Positions 62,020-64,000 of a DNA stretch of 64,000 bases are shown here, in pieces; positions within the stretch are counted from its first letter, which is position 1; the number at the start of each line of letters is the position of its first letter. Both the position numbers and the translations under genes were made by a program. The DNA is taken from NCBI RefSeq assembly GCF_032813545.1, contig NZ_CP136520.1, positions 862,001 to 926,000 on the forward strand. Reading direction: 5' to 3'. This DNA is from Nodosilinea sp. E11. Lineage in GTDB: Bacteria > Cyanobacteriota > Cyanobacteriia > Phormidesmidales > Phormidesmidaceae. A model generated the notes under the pieces. The model worked only from the letters and a program-made list of their open reading frames with translations, ran no database searches and was not told the DNA's origin.

Positions 62020-63999
62020 CTACCGCTCGGTGAGCTTAGTCAGCAGCGTGTTCGATCGCTCCACGTAGGCCTTCATGCCATTGGCATCAAAGCCCTTTTG
62101 AGCCATCAGCGCCGTGTCATAGACCTGGTTGCAGATCATCGTCGCCATATCGCCCGCCGGAGAGCTGCCGCCGTCGGCCCCAATGATCGTGCTCTGGCTC
62201 AGGCCCAGTAGGTTTTGAATCAGCGGGTGAGCCGTGTTCACCATCAGCACGTGGTCATCGGGGAACTGCATCTCCTGCTGCTGAATCATCGCCATGGTTT
62301 CCTGCATACGGCGAGCTTCTTCGGGCAGCAGCACCATGGCCGGGGGCGCACCTTCGCCCTTCAGCGCCTGGGGTTTGACATTGACGCGGGGGCGGTTGAT
62401 CGCCTGCTCAAACATCTCCTTGATCTGGTCGTCGCGGGTTTTGTTGGTGGCGGGGTCAACGATTTCGCTCTGCTGGTCTTTGTCGAGCAGCGTGTCATCG
62501 AGGTCAGAATCCACCCGAACAAACTTAACGTCGGAATATTCCCGCTCCAGGGTCGGAATGAAATGAGTGTCAATGAACGAATCCATCGACAGCACTTCGA
62601 GACCCTGGCTCTTAAACAGCTCGATATAGGTAGCCTGGGAGACTTCGTCGGTGGCGTAGAAGACGCGGTTTTCGTGCTTGTCTTTGTTGCGCTCCAGGTA
62701 TTCGCTCAAGGTGGTGTAGAAGTTGCCCTTGGCGTCGGTAGCGGGCTTGGCGGCCTCAGAAACTTCGGCCCAGGCGTCACCCTCGTCGGTTTGCACTTCT
62801 ACTTTGGGGGCTTCCTCCGCCTCGCCCAGCTTAGCGGTGGTGCGGAAGATCAAGATGTCTTTGACCTGCTCCTTGAACTTGTCATCATTGAGGGAACCAA
62901 ACTTGACGAAGTTGCCCAGATCTTGCCAACTGGCGATGTACTTGGCGGGGTCGTCGCGGTAGAGGGCTTTGAGGCTATCGCCGACTTTTTTGGCGATGTA
63001 GTCGGCGATGCGGCGCACGGTGCGATCGCCCTGCAAGAAGCTCCGGCTGACGTTGAGCGGAATGTCGGTGCTGTCAATCACGCCGCGCAGGGGCAGCAGA
63101 AAGCGGGGCACGACTTCTTCGCAGTTGTCGGTGACGAACACCTGGTTGCAGTAGAGCTTAATGCTGCTCTTAGTGATGTCGATATCGGGCTTGAGCTTAG
63201 GAAAGTAGAGAATGCCGTTGACCACAAAGGGGTAGTCGGTGTTGAGGTGAATCCACAGCAGTGGGTCTTCCTGGAAGGGGTACAGGTAGCGGTAGAACTC
63301 CAGGTAGTCTTCGTCGGTGAGGCTGCTGGGCGACTGCTTCCAGGGGGCTTCGTGCTTGTTGGCCACTTCGCCGTCGATTTTGATCGGCACCGGCATAAAG
63401 TCGCAGTAGGTTTTAATCAACTGCCGAATCCGAGCCGGTTCCAGGTATTCTTCTTCGCCCTCCATCAGGGTCAGGGTGATGGTGGTGCCCACGGTGCTAC
63501 GCTCCGAGGCGCTGAGTTCAAACTGGGTCGAGCCGTCGCAGCTCCAGTGCACCGCTTCGGCCCCCTCTTTGTAGGAGAGGGTGTCGATCTCGACGGTGGA
63601 AGCCACCATAAACGAGGAGTAAAAGCCCAGGCCAAAGTGGCCGATAATTGGGTCGGCGGCGGCGCTGTCTTTGTACTTGGTGATAAACTCTTCGGCGCTG
63701 GAGAAGGCCACCTGGTTGATGTACTGCTTCACCTCGTCGGCGGTCATGCCGATGCCGGTGTCGGAAATGCTGAGGGTTTTCTTGTCTTTGTCAAATTTGA
63801 TTTCGATTTCGGGGCTGCCGATATCGCCGGAGTATTCGCCGGAGCGGGCCACCATGGAGAGCTTTTTAATAGCGTCAACGGCGTTGGAGACCAGCTCCCG
63901 CAAGAAAATTTCATGCTCAGAGTAGAGCGCTTTTTTGATAATCGGAAAAATATTCTCGGTATGGATCGAGATATTGCCCTGTTCCAGAATCGTCGTCAT
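62020..63999 (-). CDS. htpG: Molecular chaperone HtpG (Hsp90)
   Basis: A complete 659-aa Hsp90. The GHKL ATP-binding N-domain shows ELVSNAVDAIKKL (about residues 35-47), SDTGIGMT (about 79-86) and GHFGLGFYSSFMV (about 119-131). The middle domain includes the catalytic-arginine region NVSRSFLQGD, and the C-domain is the dimerisation part. A charged stretch (about 395-420; AEEAPKVEVQTDEGDAWAEV) is longer than in E. coli. Its ATG is one base from the right edge, so the promoter is outside the window. It assists protein folding in heat and light stress. Confidence 0.97.
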   Translation of the reverse strand: MTTILEQGNISIHTENIFPIIKKALYSEHEIFLRELVSNAVDAIKKLSMVARSGEYSGDIGSPEIEIKFDKDKKTLSISDTGIGMTADEVKQYINQVAFSSAEEFITKYKDSAAADPIIGHFGLGFYSSFMVASTVEIDTLSYKEGAEAVHWSCDGSTQFELSASERSTVGTTITLTLMEGEEEYLEPARIRQLIKTYCDFMPVPIKIDGEVANKHEAPWKQSPSSLTDEDYLEFYRYLYPFQEDPLLWIHLNTDYPFVVNGILYFPKLKPDIDITKSSIKLYCNQVFVTDNCEEVVPRFLLPLRGVIDSTDIPLNVSRSFLQGDRTVRRIADYIAKKVGDSLKALYRDDPAKYIASWQDLGNFVKFGSLNDDKFKEQVKDILIFRTTAKLGEAEEAPKVEVQTDEGDAWAEVSEAAKPATDAKGNFYTTLSEYLERNKDKHENRVFYATDEVSQATYIELFKSQGLEVLSMDSFIDTHFIPTLEREYSDVKFVRVDSDLDDTLLDKDQQSEIVDPATNKTRDDQIKEMFEQAINRPRVNVKPQALKGEGAPPAMVLLPEEARRMQETMAMIQQQEMQFPDDHVLMVNTAHPLIQNLLGLSQSTIIGADGGSSPAGDMATMICNQVYDTALMAQKGFDANGMKAYVERSNTLLTKLTER

Positions 64000-64000
64000 G

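Noticed and set aside
1..64000. CRISPR array, rRNA operon or prophage
   Set aside because: No regularly spaced direct repeats, rRNA sequence or phage structural genes were seen on either strand.

Overview
The window looks like chromosomal DNA of a filamentous, Leptolyngbya/Nodosilinea-like cyanobacterium. The octamer GCGATCGC (HIP1) is scattered through most genes, GC content is high outside the sugar cluster, and several genes are typical of cyanobacteria: ferredoxin-type narB and nirA, ntcB, cnaT, an SLH-domain protein and an alanine-glyoxylate aminotransferase. The exact genus is inference.

Layout. 1-19 kb is housekeeping and signalling: tRNA-Gly(GCC), a CHASE4/HAMP adenylate cyclase, a CPBP protease, an aminotransferase, an AllA-like enzyme, Xaa-Pro aminopeptidase, two response regulators, a secreted amidase, an MPGP-type phosphatase, a membrane glycosyltransferase, an SF2 helicase, an aldo/keto reductase and a metal ABC permease. 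An IS1-family transposase (19.7-20.7 kb) marks the border of a large, more AT-rich surface-polysaccharide region (20.8-46.5 kb). That region holds a Wzm/Wzt ABC exporter coupled by overlaps to a methyltransferase-GT2-GT2 fusion, all four dTDP-L-rhamnose genes (rfbC, rfbD, rfbA, rfbB), five further intact GT2 genes, and a compact operon of FAD oxidoreductase, NAD reductase, TIM-barrel isomerase, SMR-like flippase subunit and polyprenyl-phosphate GT2. Facing this operon are two large GT-C-like membrane proteins that share a previously unremarked domain, and beyond them lies a decayed copy of the last GT2.

46.7-55 kb is a nitrate-assimilation locus. nirA, narB and a PsiE-like gene lie on the minus strand, and a HEAT-repeat gene in the nirB position, ntcB and cnaT diverge on the plus strand. 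The nirA promoter shows an NtcA box, a -10 at exactly 22 nt, and a TGCA-N5-TGCA element upstream. No nitrate transporter is present between nirA and narB.

55-64 kb holds an SLH protein with two runs of ten aspartates, MarC- and TraX-family membrane proteins and an overlapping RelE/ParE-type toxin-antitoxin pair. It also holds a DUF4236 gene and a small membrane-protein gene split by a 1055-bp IS630-family element whose removal restores the reading frame exactly. The window ends with a complete htpG and its terminator.

The best candidate for an undescribed system is the 35.5-46.5 kb module. It looks like a lipid-linked sugar is made, charged onto polyprenyl phosphate, flipped and then transferred by GT-C-type enzymes. 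This is inferred from domain content only.
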